A stretch of 5,663 bases of DNA. Origin: Methanoregula sp. (lineage in GTDB: Archaea > Halobacteriota > Methanomicrobia > Methanomicrobiales > Methanospirillaceae). This document shows positions 1 to 5,116 of the stretch, in pieces. Positions within the stretch are counted from its first letter, which is position 1, and every line of letters starts with the position of its first letter. A model generated the notes under the pieces. It was not told where the DNA came from, searched no databases, and worked only from the letters and a program-made list of their open reading frames with translations. A program made the translations under genes and the position numbers. The stretch is taken from NCBI GenBank assembly GCA_028711405.1, contig JAQTSH010000115.1, positions 1 through 5,663 on the forward strand. Direction: 5' to 3'.

Positions 1-1520
1 TCGATGAGGAACAGGTGCGCGTCGTTCGGCAACACCCGTGGCACGACATGCGGCATGCAGGCGCTCATCTGGTCTTCGATCATCGTGTTGGCTCCTTCAA
101 CAAGGAGCGTCACGAGTTTCTTGTGCCGTTCGGGCATTCCGACCAGGTTCAGGATATCTTTGATAATCTCCCGACCGTCATTGAACCGGAGCCAGAACTG
201 TTCATAATCGAGAGCGAGGGCGATATCCTTACATGCCGGTTCAGAGTACTGGTCGCGGACGAGCGTAAGGTACAGGGCGCGTTCGGGTGCCTCGCTCCGG
301 TCTCCAACCGCTGCAATTGCCGGCAGGTGACGGATGATCGGTTCTACCTTTGGGTTGATCAGTCGCGCGACCTCAGTTCCCAGCATACCGGCAGTGATCC
401 CGAAATCCCCGCCGACATGGTAGGGATTAACATGAGCGATGAGATATTTGTCGATCGTTGCATCCGGGTGGTGGTGGTCAATGACAATGAACGGTAGATC
501 ATAGACGCTTGCGATCTTGTATGAGGCTTCATCCTCTTCAGTGGATCCGTTATCGGTGAGAATGACAAGCGGCATCTTCTGCCCGTACCGTGCATGATCC
601 TTCAATGAGAAGTCGAGGTCACGGGTGATATCCTCAATTTCGTAGAACGGGGCTTTTGACGGCGCGCGCTTGAAGAGGAAATAGTCTGCATCATAATCTC
701 CGCCACTCTCTTTGATCAGGGAGACCACCGCTTGTTCGATTGCGACTGCAGAACAGATGCCATCCGCGTCCGCATGGTGCCGGAGGATGATGGGCTGGGC
801 AGTGAAAACAGCGCGTCTGATGATCTTTGCAACCTTCTGCATCTCCGGGCGGAGACGTTCCAGCACATCGCTTTGTACGAGCGGAAGAATATGTTCCGGT
901 TCAGCGCGTGCATCCAGTGCCAGTTCGATCCGTGCCCGGACTTTTGTCTCTTCGTCCCCAGCGAGAGCCGTGATCATATCCGCCTCGATCTGGAGCTGGT
1001 TGTTCCGCATCATCACTTCGCCGATGACCCGGACAATGTTGCCAAGCTCCACTTCCGGAAATGCCCGGACCCCGGCTTCAACGAATGCCGCAACATTCTG
1101 GGTGCCGGATTCATCCACCACGGTAAAGATGGTGGGACCGCTGGTCTGTTTGATCTGCGAGACTTCGCCTTCGATTGCCACAGATCTCCCGACTTTGGAG
1201 GACAGGTCAGAGATACGCACGGTGTTAGATGTCCGTTCGACCGCGTGCACCTGGTAGACCTGAATAACCTGTTCTTCGAGGTCAATGTTACCATTCGGGC
1301 GAATCTGGCGGACTCTCACGAGGACATTGTCCTTCTCCTTATGTTCGGCTTTTATGTTGCTCTTGTGCACAAGTCCTTTGATCCGGTCGTTCAACTGGAC
1401 GAACATACCGAACGTGGCAAAACCCTGCACCTTGCCCGTATATATTTTACCTTCCTCGACATCTGCAAGGTCACACCCTGCAGCAAGCCGGTAGACGAGA
1501 ATGTCGTCATCGTGAATCAT
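1..1520 (-). CDS. S1-OB-DHH family phosphoesterase (archaeal RecJ-like), C-terminus cut off by window edge
   Basis: I translated this from the minus strand. The ATG at 1520-1518 opens a frame with no stop to base 1, giving 506 residues; the 3' end lies outside. An S1-like RNA-binding fold spans about residues 22-85 (KIYTGKVQGFATFGMFVQL, then GLVHKSNI). A second OB-fold spans about 100-190. The catalytic DHH domain begins near 240 and holds the metal-binding motifs in order: HHADADG (248-254), TDNGS with D323, IDHHHP with D348/H349/H350, and GDRSE with D407. All expected DHH metal ligands are present, so the enzyme should be active on a phosphodiester, probably in single-stranded nucleic acid. 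The order S1-OB-DHH resembles the archaea-specific RecJ-like group (COG1107 type), whose role is poorly defined. The frame stays open upstream to about 1705, with other ATGs at 1559 and 1571. I chose 1520 because GGAGAG lies 5 nt before it and the S1 fold begins soon after. Exact substrate is inference. Confidence 0.9.
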   Translation of the reverse strand, partial: MIHDDDILVYRLAAGCDLADVEEGKIYTGKVQGFATFGMFVQLNDRIKGLVHKSNIKAEHKEKDNVLVRVRQIRPNGNIDLEEQVIQVYQVHAVERTSNTVRISDLSSKVGRSVAIEGEVSQIKQTSGPTIFTVVDESGTQNVAAFVEAGVRAFPEVELGNIVRVIGEVMMRNNQLQIEADMITALAGDEETKVRARIELALDARAEPEHILPLVQSDVLERLRPEMQKVAKIIRRAVFTAQPIILRHHADADGICSAVAIEQAVVSLIKESGGDYDADYFLFKRAPSKAPFYEIEDITRDLDFSLKDHARYGQKMPLVILTDNGSTEEDEASYKIASVYDLPFIVIDHHHPDATIDKYLIAHVNPYHVGGDFGITAGMLGTEVARLINPKVEPIIRHLPAIAAVGDRSEAPERALYLTLVRDQYSEPACKDIALALDYEQFWLRFNDGREIIKDILNLVGMPERHKKLVTLLVEGANTMIEDQMSACMPHVVPRVLPNDAHLFLI

Positions 1521-1525
1521 TTTTT

Positions 1526-1531
1526 CTCTCC
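1526..1531 (-). promoter_or_regulatory. Shine-Dalgarno GGAGAG of the DHH gene
   Basis: GGAGAG on the minus strand ends 5 nt before the ATG at 1520. It decides the start over the in-frame ATGs at 1559 and 1571, neither of which has a purine-rich site in front. Confidence 0.75.
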
Positions 1532-1544
1532 ACACACAGCGAAG

Positions 1545-1553
1545 CGTATATAG
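1545..1553 (-). promoter_or_regulatory. possible TATA box of the DHH gene
   Basis: CTATATACG on the minus strand contains TATATA (1547-1552), the best TATA-like stretch near the gene. With the usual archaeal distance of about 25 bp, transcription would begin around 1523-1526, close to the ATG and overlapping or losing the SD, so the fit is imperfect. TATATA is symmetrical and could also serve a plus-strand transcript starting near 1575. Confidence 0.3.
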
Positions 1554-1618
1554 TTGCATTGTTGCTATCATGGTATCTGCAACGCCGCAAAATGAGCCAA
1601 AGCTGCCTTTGTTATGAT

Positions 1619-1630
1619 TGGACGTGTCCA
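1619..1630. promoter_or_regulatory. 12-bp palindrome, possible operator
   Basis: TGGAC-GT-GTCCA is a perfect inverted repeat with a 2-bp spacer, about 90 bp upstream of the DHH start and about 67 bp upstream of the TATATA. Dimeric regulators bind sites of this form, but a single short copy may be chance. Confidence 0.2.
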
Positions 1631-1711
1631 TGTTTAAGTGCATTGCCCCACGTTCCGATGAAACAAAACCAGAAATTGGATCCGCGCACCGGAAAAACCG
1701 GACTCACATCA

Positions 1712-1727
1712 AATGCGAAAAAGCGTT
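1712..1727 (+). other. short hairpin in the intergenic region
   Basis: AATGC (1712-1716) pairs with GCGTT (1723-1727) around a GAAAAA loop. The T1714-G1725 contact is a G-U wobble only if the plus strand is transcribed. It is short and weak alone, and listed because its wobble polarity agrees with its neighbours. Confidence 0.3.
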
Positions 1728-1731
1728 GCAT

Positions 1732-1756
1732 AAAAAAATCCCGGAAAATATCCGGG
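1732..1756 (-). terminator. hairpin plus T7 tract, intrinsic-type terminator
   Basis: On the minus strand a perfect 6-bp stem CCCGGA/TCCGGG with a 5-nt loop (TATTT; stem 1756-1751 and 1745-1740) is followed by A and then seven T residues (1738-1732). Archaeal termination relies chiefly on the U-tract, which is present here. It would end a minus-strand transcript about 390 nt past the RNase Z stop, or a separate minus-strand small RNA, and would insulate the DHH gene. On the plus strand the same hairpin is followed only by CTTT. Confidence 0.55.
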
Positions 1757-1779
1757 CTTTCAGGAGACCGGTACAACCC

Positions 1780-1809
1780 TTGTCCGATATTCATGTACGA
1801 TCCGGACGA
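1780..1809 (+). other. hairpin with a G-U wobble
   Basis: TTGTCCG (1780-1786) pairs with CGGACGA (1803-1809): seven pairs, one of them T1781-G1808, a wobble only in plus-strand RNA. The right arm overlaps the left arm of the next stem (1801-1805), so the two cannot form together. Confidence 0.35.
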
Positions 1810-1859
1810 ATGTGCCTTCTTTTAACAGGTCCCTGTCACGGGAAACCGACGCACCCGGA
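1801..1859. other. long arm: TCCGG/CCGGA and GTGC/GCAC with inner hairpin
   Basis: TCCGG (1801-1805) pairs with CCGGA (1855-1859). After an unpaired ACGAAT, GTGC (1812-1815) pairs with GCAC (1851-1854). Inside, GGTCCC (1828-1833) pairs with GGGA..CC (1840-1847) around a TGTCAC loop, with AA bulged. All pairs are Watson-Crick, so this arm gives no strand information. Confidence 0.35.
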
Positions 1860-1885
1860 AGATGAAGACCGGCTTGCATCTTCCG
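1856..1885. other. 9-bp perfect inverted repeat hairpin
   Basis: CGGAAGATG (1856-1864) pairs perfectly with CATCTTCCG (1877-1885). AAG (1865-1867) and CTT (1873-1875) can extend it by 3 bp past one bulged G, leaving the loop ACCGG. Its left arm shares bases 1856-1859 with the preceding long arm, so the two compete. Confidence 0.5.
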
Positions 1886-1917
1886 CAAAAATTTCGTTTC
1901 CCCGCACGTGACAATCG

Positions 1918-1940
1918 ATGATTCTTTATTTTTGAATCGT
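1918..1940 (+). other. hairpin with U-rich loop
   Basis: GATTC (1920-1924) pairs with GAATC (1934-1938), extended by T1919-G1939 (wobble on plus only) and A1918-T1940. The 9-nt loop TTTATTTTT is T-rich. The same AT patch could act as a TATA-like element on either strand, so an RNA role is not the only reading. Confidence 0.35.
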
Positions 1941-2004
1941 GTGCAGTCCCGAAGTGGAGATGTACCTCACGAATACGTGAGGATATCTTTTTCCACGGGA
2001 GCAC
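1941..2004 (+). other. long interrupted hairpin, about 25 bp
   Basis: Helices in order are GTGC/GCAC (1941-1944 with 2001-2004), TCCCG/CGGGA (1947-1951 with 1996-2000), TGG/CCA (1955-1957 with 1993-1995), AGATGT/ATATCT (1958-1963 with 1983-1988, including wobble G1962-T1984), and CCTCACG/CGTGAGG (1965-1971 with 1976-1982) closed by the tetraloop AATA. Only short bulges (AG, AAG, TTTT, A) interrupt the arm. About 25 pairs in 64 nt is well beyond casual inverted repeats and is the strongest structural signal in the window. Confidence 0.6.
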
Positions 2005-2012
2005 CGGAAAAA

Positions 2013-2050
2013 GTGTTCATGGGGGGTTTGCCACAGGAACCCATGAATAC
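2013..2050 (+). other. 11-bp hairpin
   Basis: GTGTTCATGGG (2013-2023) pairs with CCCATGAATAC (2040-2050): ten Watson-Crick pairs and one G2015-T2048 wobble that holds only in plus-strand RNA. The loop is 16 nt, with extra G residues (2024-2026) and possible TT/AA pairing inside. Confidence 0.5.
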
Positions 2051-2057
2051 GAGAAAT

Positions 2058-2108
2058 CCATAGCAGGAATTAAAACCGGATCCTTTCGTTATTCCTGGCA
2101 GTTTATGG
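2058..2108. other. hairpin just downstream of the RNase Z stop
   Basis: CCATA (2058-2062) pairs with TATGG (2104-2108) and CAGGAAT (2064-2070) with ATTCCTG (2091-2097). AAC/GTT (2074-2076 with 2088-2090) can add three pairs. On the minus strand it begins 17 nt after the RNase Z stop and is followed by ATTTCTCG, a weak T stretch. It could protect or help end the operon mRNA, or be the last helix of the plus-strand RNA candidate. Confidence 0.4.
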
Positions 2109-2125
2109 CATCCTGGTTCGGGCAA

Positions 2126-3064
2126 TCAATCCCGGTACCCGATCTCCAGCATTTCCAGATCTTTTGGAACGATGATGGCACCGGCATATTTCTCCTGTGC
2201 ATCTTTTACGTGATTCGCGGTATCCGTGTATCGCGAGCTGAGATGAACGAGCGCGAGCATGCGGGCATTCATGGCAGTCGCTGCCTCTCCAGCCTGTGCC
2301 GCAGTTGCATGGTAAAATTCCGACGCCCGTTTCAGTTCGGTCTTGTCATACGTAGCGTCATGGATGAGCAGGTCGGCATCATGACCGTATTCAACCAGTG
2401 CGGCGATGACCGGGCGCGTGTCCCCGGTATATACAATCTTTCGTCCGTTCCTTGAGGCACCCATCACATCCTCAGGTCTCACTTCACAGGGGTTACCGTT
2501 ATTCTGCAATATAATCGTCTCACCCCGCTGGAGTTTACCGAAGAGTGGTCCCGGCGGAATGCCAAGCGCGATTGCATGTTCGCGATCGAACCGCCCCGGT
2601 CGGGGATCTTCGAAGAGGACATATCCCAGTGCAGGCATCCCGTGGCTGACCGCGAATGCAGTGACCGTGTACCCGTCAAACCGTGCCCACGATCCGTGTG
2701 AAAGTTCTACCGGATGGATTTCAAATTTTAAATTACCCTTACTGATCTGGTACAACGCATCCGTAAACTCCCGCACCCAGACCGGTCCGTATATTGTCAG
2801 GGGGTCGGTGCGCCCATTGAACGACATCGTCTGGACGAGCCCGAAGATGCCCAGAAAATGGTCGGCATGCCAGTGTGAAACAAAAATTGCGTTGACGGTA
2901 AACCCGCACCGCGCCCGCATCATCTGCTGCTGCGCCCCTTCGCCACAATCGAAGACGAGCGTATCAGTGCCGCGCCGTATCATGATGCAGGGTGGATTTT
3001 TTACCGGGGTGGGAAGTGCTCCTGCGGTGCCGAGAAAATATACCTGAAGTGTCTCCCCGCTCAT
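2126..3064 (-). CDS. rnz: ribonuclease Z (tRNA 3' processing endonuclease)
   Basis: RNase Z cuts the 3' trailer from tRNA precursors just after the discriminator base, preparing CCA addition, in the cytoplasm. The product is 312 residues, the usual size of the short RNase Z form. It is a metallo-beta-lactamase fold with the HWHADH motif; the predicted zinc ligands are all present: H64, H66, D68, H69, H141 (VSHG), D215 (YTGDTRP) and H274 (LVHLSSRY). The segment PPGPLFGKLQRGE (about 170-182) fits the family's conserved loop downstream of the tRNA-binding flexible arm. The N-terminus (VYFLGTAGALPT) is also typical. The ATG at 3064 overlaps the upstream stop as ATGA and has AAGGAG 8 nt before it. 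An in-frame GTG at 3073 lies within that SD and is rejected. It is the last gene of the four-gene run. Confidence 0.95.
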   Translation of the reverse strand: MSGETLQVYFLGTAGALPTPVKNPPCIMIRRGTDTLVFDCGEGAQQQMMRARCGFTVNAIFVSHWHADHFLGIFGLVQTMSFNGRTDPLTIYGPVWVREFTDALYQISKGNLKFEIHPVELSHGSWARFDGYTVTAFAVSHGMPALGYVLFEDPRPGRFDREHAIALGIPPGPLFGKLQRGETIILQNNGNPCEVRPEDVMGASRNGRKIVYTGDTRPVIAALVEYGHDADLLIHDATYDKTELKRASEFYHATAAQAGEAATAMNARMLALVHLSSRYTDTANHVKDAQEKYAGAIIVPKDLEMLEIGYRD

Positions 3065-3834
3065 ACAAACCACTCCTTGAAGCCTGCAAGGCTCTTTTTC
3101 GCTTCAGGAATTGAGCGACCTTCGATGACGATCACACCCTTGTACCGTGCGGTGATTGCCTTGCCTGCGACCTGCCAGTTGATCGTGCCATCCCCGAGGG
3201 CGAGATGCTCATCGGATTTGCCATTATTATCATGGATATGGATGTGATTTGCATGTCCCACCTCCGTTAGGAATTCGGGAACTTTCCCGACGGTATTCGC
3301 ATGCCCGAAATCGAAGGTCAAGCCGATGCCGTCAATACCCTCGACCATACCGATCAGTTCACCCGGATCCCGGCAGAGGAACTCTTTTATGCCAACCATA
3401 TTCTCCAGGCACGCGAGAACCGAGCAGTTCTCCGCGCACTTCCCGATCCGGTGCAGGGCTTCCTTCTGCAACTCCCACGCCCGTTGGGGCATCAGTTTTC
3501 CCGCTGGAGAGAGATACCCCGGGTGAATGGTGACCCGATCGGTCAGATTTGATGCCTTATCGATACATGCGCACACCTGGCGAACCGATTCGTGCCAGAT
3601 GGGATCGTTCAGCGTTGCGAGATTGAGATCGCCATATGGTGCATGCACCGAAATGCCGAGATGGGTGCTCGCGATGACCTCGCGAATCCGTGTATAGCAC
3701 ACAGGATCGTCCAGCCGGTAATTGCCATCCGCGACGATCTCCCAGCCGGCATAACCGGCATCCTCAATATCATAGACCCATGTAATATCTTCCCAGACCT
3801 TTGCCGATGATGAAAAAAATGGGATCGGGCTCAT
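3061..3834 (-). CDS. sugar phosphate isomerase/epimerase-like protein (endonuclease IV-type TIM barrel)
   Basis: The 257-residue product matches the xylose isomerase-like/AP endonuclease 2 TIM-barrel superfamily. Candidate metal or active-site residues are spaced along the barrel as in the family: H64 (SVHAPYGD), H104 (TIHPG), E144 (LENM), D175 and H178 (FDFGHAN), H199 and H201 (HIHIHDNNG), H210 with LGDG, and E238 (IEGR). The family includes sugar epimerases, isomerases and endonuclease IV, and the sequence alone does not choose among them. The size and the HIHIHDN/LGDG pattern are common in archaeal proteins annotated as isomerase/epimerase; an AP endonuclease activity is not excluded. The ATG at 3834 overlaps the upstream stop as ATGA and has GGAGAG (3846-3841) 6 nt before it. 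The stop overlaps the rnz start. Its place beside RNase Z does not by itself reveal the substrate. Confidence 0.85.
   Translation of the reverse strand: MSPIPFFSSSAKVWEDITWVYDIEDAGYAGWEIVADGNYRLDDPVCYTRIREVIASTHLGISVHAPYGDLNLATLNDPIWHESVRQVCACIDKASNLTDRVTIHPGYLSPAGKLMPQRAWELQKEALHRIGKCAENCSVLACLENMVGIKEFLCRDPGELIGMVEGIDGIGLTFDFGHANTVGKVPEFLTEVGHANHIHIHDNNGKSDEHLALGDGTINWQVAGKAITARYKGVIVIEGRSIPEAKKSLAGFKEWFV
3073..3078 (-). promoter_or_regulatory. Shine-Dalgarno AAGGAG of rnz
   Basis: It lies inside the end of the upstream gene, 8 nt before the ATG at 3064. It fixes that ATG as the start and excludes the GTG at 3073, which overlaps the SD. The ATGA overlap plus this site suggests translational coupling. 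Confidence 0.75.
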
Positions 3835-4379
3835 CGTGGTCTCTCCGTTTCGAGAAGCAGGTCCCGGACTTTTTTCATGTACGCATCCAGATCGTCATCA
3901 TTCCGGATCCGGATATCAGCAGTATTCAATGCACGAAGAAGCCCCCAGCTGCTCTCCCGGTCATCCCGCGAACGGAGTGCATCAGCGGTGCCGACATCGT
4001 CACTGCGCCCCCGTGATCCGAGGCGTTTCACCCGCGTTTCGAACGAGGAATCGATGCCAACAAGGACAAATTCCGGGAAGTGTTCGCGGAATACCCGGAC
4101 CTCCGCATCGCCCCGGATACCATCCACGAGAACAAGCGGGGCGTGCGTTCTATTTATTGCATCGATGCAGAGATGGGAAATTGCATCCATTCCCCGCTCT
4201 GCCCGTAGTTTATTTGCAATCATGCCCAGGTTTGCATCTGTCGGGGGCAATCCTTGAGCCCTGACGGCATCGCGGATGACATCCCCCATGACGATCACGG
4301 GAATTCCCATAGCACCTGCAATCTTCGAAAATTCACCTTTACCGCTTGCGGGCAGCCCGACGACTCCGATCACTTTCAT
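3831..4379 (-). CDS. UPF0200 family P-loop kinase-like protein (dephospho-CoA kinase-related)
   Basis: The 182-residue product starts MKVIGVVGLPASGKGE with a P-loop at residues 8-15 (GLPASGKG) ending in glycine instead of the usual Ser/Thr, as I recall for UPF0200. VMGDVIRD (30-37) resembles the acceptor-binding region of small-molecule kinases, LVDGIRGDAEV (84-94) a Walker B-like strand, and RLGSRGRSDD (119-128) an arginine-rich lid. The fold relates to CoaE/adenylate kinase-type enzymes. As far as I know, the demonstrated archaeal dephospho-CoA kinase belongs to another family (DUF359), so the real substrate is open. I chose the ATG at 4379 over the GTG at 4400 because GGAGAG (4392-4387) sits 7 nt before it and the family begins at MKVIG. 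The start lies 41 nt inside the upstream radical-SAM gene. Confidence 0.88.
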   Translation of the reverse strand: MKVIGVVGLPASGKGEFSKIAGAMGIPVIVMGDVIRDAVRAQGLPPTDANLGMIANKLRAERGMDAISHLCIDAINRTHAPLVLVDGIRGDAEVRVFREHFPEFVLVGIDSSFETRVKRLGSRGRSDDVGTADALRSRDDRESSWGLLRALNTADIRIRNDDDLDAYMKKVRDLLLETERPR

Positions 4380-5055
4380 AGACAATCTCTCCACCTTCAC
4401 GTGTCCGTATCTTCACACTGCGGCACAGGATATCGGCAATCTCTTTTAATTCCTGTTCCGAGAACGGGCGCACCTGCTGGGTCACACCCTGCTGGAGCAC
4501 AATATCGACGTTGCCCGCTTCATTTGCGATAATGGGGACTTCATCATCGTACCCGCGAAAGAGGGTGATGACAACCTCAAATTCCGGAAGTGCTCCCCGT
4601 GCATGTGCCTGTTTACAGAGATCAAGCGACCGCTGCACATTTGTTACATAATTTCCCCCAAGGAGGTTATTATACCGCGCCCAGCGGGCTTTGATGTCCA
4701 ATGCCACACGATCGATCAACTTCGCGTCGATCAGTGCCGCAAGCGTGTCCGGATACACCCCGTTCGTCTGGACACCTGTTACAAGTCCCATCTGCTTTGC
4801 CGCACGGGCAAGGGTTGTGAGCGCATCTTTCTGCATTGTGGGTTCCCCGCCCGAGAAGATCACCCCGCTGATCGCAAGCAGTGAACCGTTGATCATCTCT
4901 ATGATTTCATCGATCTCGCGCAGGTCTTCGCCAGAGAGGATCGCGGTGTTCTGGCAGTACGTGCACCGGACCGGGCAACCCCGGAAAAATACCGTGCAGA
5001 CCGACCTGCCCCGCCAGTCAACAGTCGAGAGCGGGACAAAGCCCCCGAAGTTCAG
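4339..5055 (-). CDS. radical SAM activase, anaerobic ribonucleotide reductase activating protein type (NrdG2-like), apparent CTG start
   Basis: The coding frame continues upstream of the first Met (4896) through the cluster motif, giving about 238 residues. From the proposed start: GGFVPLSTVDWRGR (4-17), then FFRGCPVRCTYCQN with C27, C31 and C34, the CX3CX2C that binds the 4Fe-4S cluster and SAM; FSGGEPTM (67-74); VQTNG; and a LDIKA strand. This pattern and length fit NrdG2-type activases, which make a glycyl radical on class III ribonucleotide reductase; other glycyl-radical partners are possible and no nrdD is in view. No in-frame ATG, GTG or TTG exists between the upstream TAA (about 5149-5151) and the cysteine motif. 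GGTGATC (5070-5064) lies 8 nt before CTG at 5055-5053, which I take as the start. ATC at 5061 is a weaker option, and a mutated or miscalled start is possible. The basic tail overlaps the UPF0200 start by 41 nt. Confidence 0.85.
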   Translation of the reverse strand: MNFGGFVPLSTVDWRGRSVCTVFFRGCPVRCTYCQNTAILSGEDLREIDEIIEMINGSLLAISGVIFSGGEPTMQKDALTTLARAAKQMGLVTGVQTNGVYPDTLAALIDAKLIDRVALDIKARWARYNNLLGGNYVTNVQRSLDLCKQAHARGALPEFEVVITLFRGYDDEVPIIANEAGNVDIVLQQGVTQQVRPFSEQELKEIADILCRSVKIRTREGGEIVYESDRSRRAARKR

Positions 5056-5063
5056 TTTGATAG

Positions 5064-5070
5064 GATCACC
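5064..5070 (-). promoter_or_regulatory. Shine-Dalgarno GGTGATC pointing to a CTG start
   Basis: GGTGATC is an exact complement of the GATCACC found near the 3' end of archaeal 16S rRNA. It ends 8 nt before the in-frame CTG at 5055. The GTG contained in it (5069) is in another frame and meets TGA after five codons, so it cannot start the radical-SAM protein. Confidence 0.65.
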
Positions 5071-5116
5071 GTGCCAAGATCTTGGTAACGAGGTTATTTG
5101 AGTGTATTGAGTTGCA

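Larger units (their letters stand above)
1686..2012 (+). repeat. two exact copies of GCACCGGAAAAA
   Basis: The 12-mer occurs at 1686-1697 and 2001-2012, with a related GCACCCGGAAGA at 1851-1862 and CCGGAAAA again at 1741-1748. The two exact copies lie near either end of the hairpin-rich region. No terminal inverted repeats or target duplications are visible, so I do not call this a mobile element. Confidence 0.35.
1711..2108 (+). ncRNA. candidate structured RNA region, unknown family
   Basis: This is most of a roughly 605-bp stretch (1521-2125) without a convincing protein gene. It contains a near-continuous run of inverted repeats, listed separately, joined by short A/G-rich linkers such as CGGAAAAA (2005-2012) and GAGAAAT (2051-2057). 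Five stems hold a G-T apposition (1714/1725, 1781/1808, 1919/1939, 1962/1984, 2015/2048) that is a G-U wobble in plus-strand RNA and an A-C mismatch in minus-strand RNA. I saw no case of opposite polarity, but the search was by eye. This favours a plus-strand RNA antisense in direction to both flanking genes. Against that, the clearest terminator reads on the minus strand. I looked for RNase P RNA, SRP RNA, tRNA and box C/D signatures and did not recognise any. Boundaries and strand are uncertain; a minus-strand RNA or a 3' UTR of the RNase Z operon is the main alternative. Confidence 0.35.

Noticed and set aside
732..1553. Plus-strand open frame of 273 codons
   Set aside because: It is antisense to the DHH gene, whose minus frame has a full set of family motifs; the plus translation has no recognisable domain.
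1559..2004. Several 60 to 97-codon open frames on both strands in the intergenic region
   Set aside because: They overlap each other, have odd composition (for example WGNALKHGHVQS), no good SD sites, and cross the hairpins; none looks like a protein.
1711..2108. RNase P RNA, SRP RNA, tRNA or box C/D RNA
   Set aside because: I could not find the conserved P RNA core sequences, the SRP helix 8 motif, a tRNA T-arm, or a proper paired C and D box on either strand.
1521..2125. CRISPR array, insertion sequence or MITE
   Set aside because: There are no regularly spaced direct repeats, no transposase, no terminal inverted repeats spanning the region and no visible target duplication.
2406..3047. 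Plus-strand open frame of 213 codons
   Set aside because: It is a shadow of RNase Z, which carries all the zinc ligands on the minus strand.
3064..3073. GTG at 3073 as the rnz start
   Set aside because: It lies within the AAGGAG that serves the ATG at 3064, and the extra residues are not part of the family N-terminus.
4380..4400. GTG at 4400 as the UPF0200 start
   Set aside because: The ATG at 4379 has GGAGAG at 7 nt and begins exactly at the family's MKVIG; the GTG lies upstream of that SD.
4339..4896. Radical-SAM protein starting at Met 4896
   Set aside because: That start would omit the CX3CX2C cluster motif, which is present in frame just upstream.
5052..5069. GTG at 5069 as the radical-SAM start
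   Set aside because: It is in another frame and hits TGA after five codons; it would need a frameshift for which I see no slippery site.
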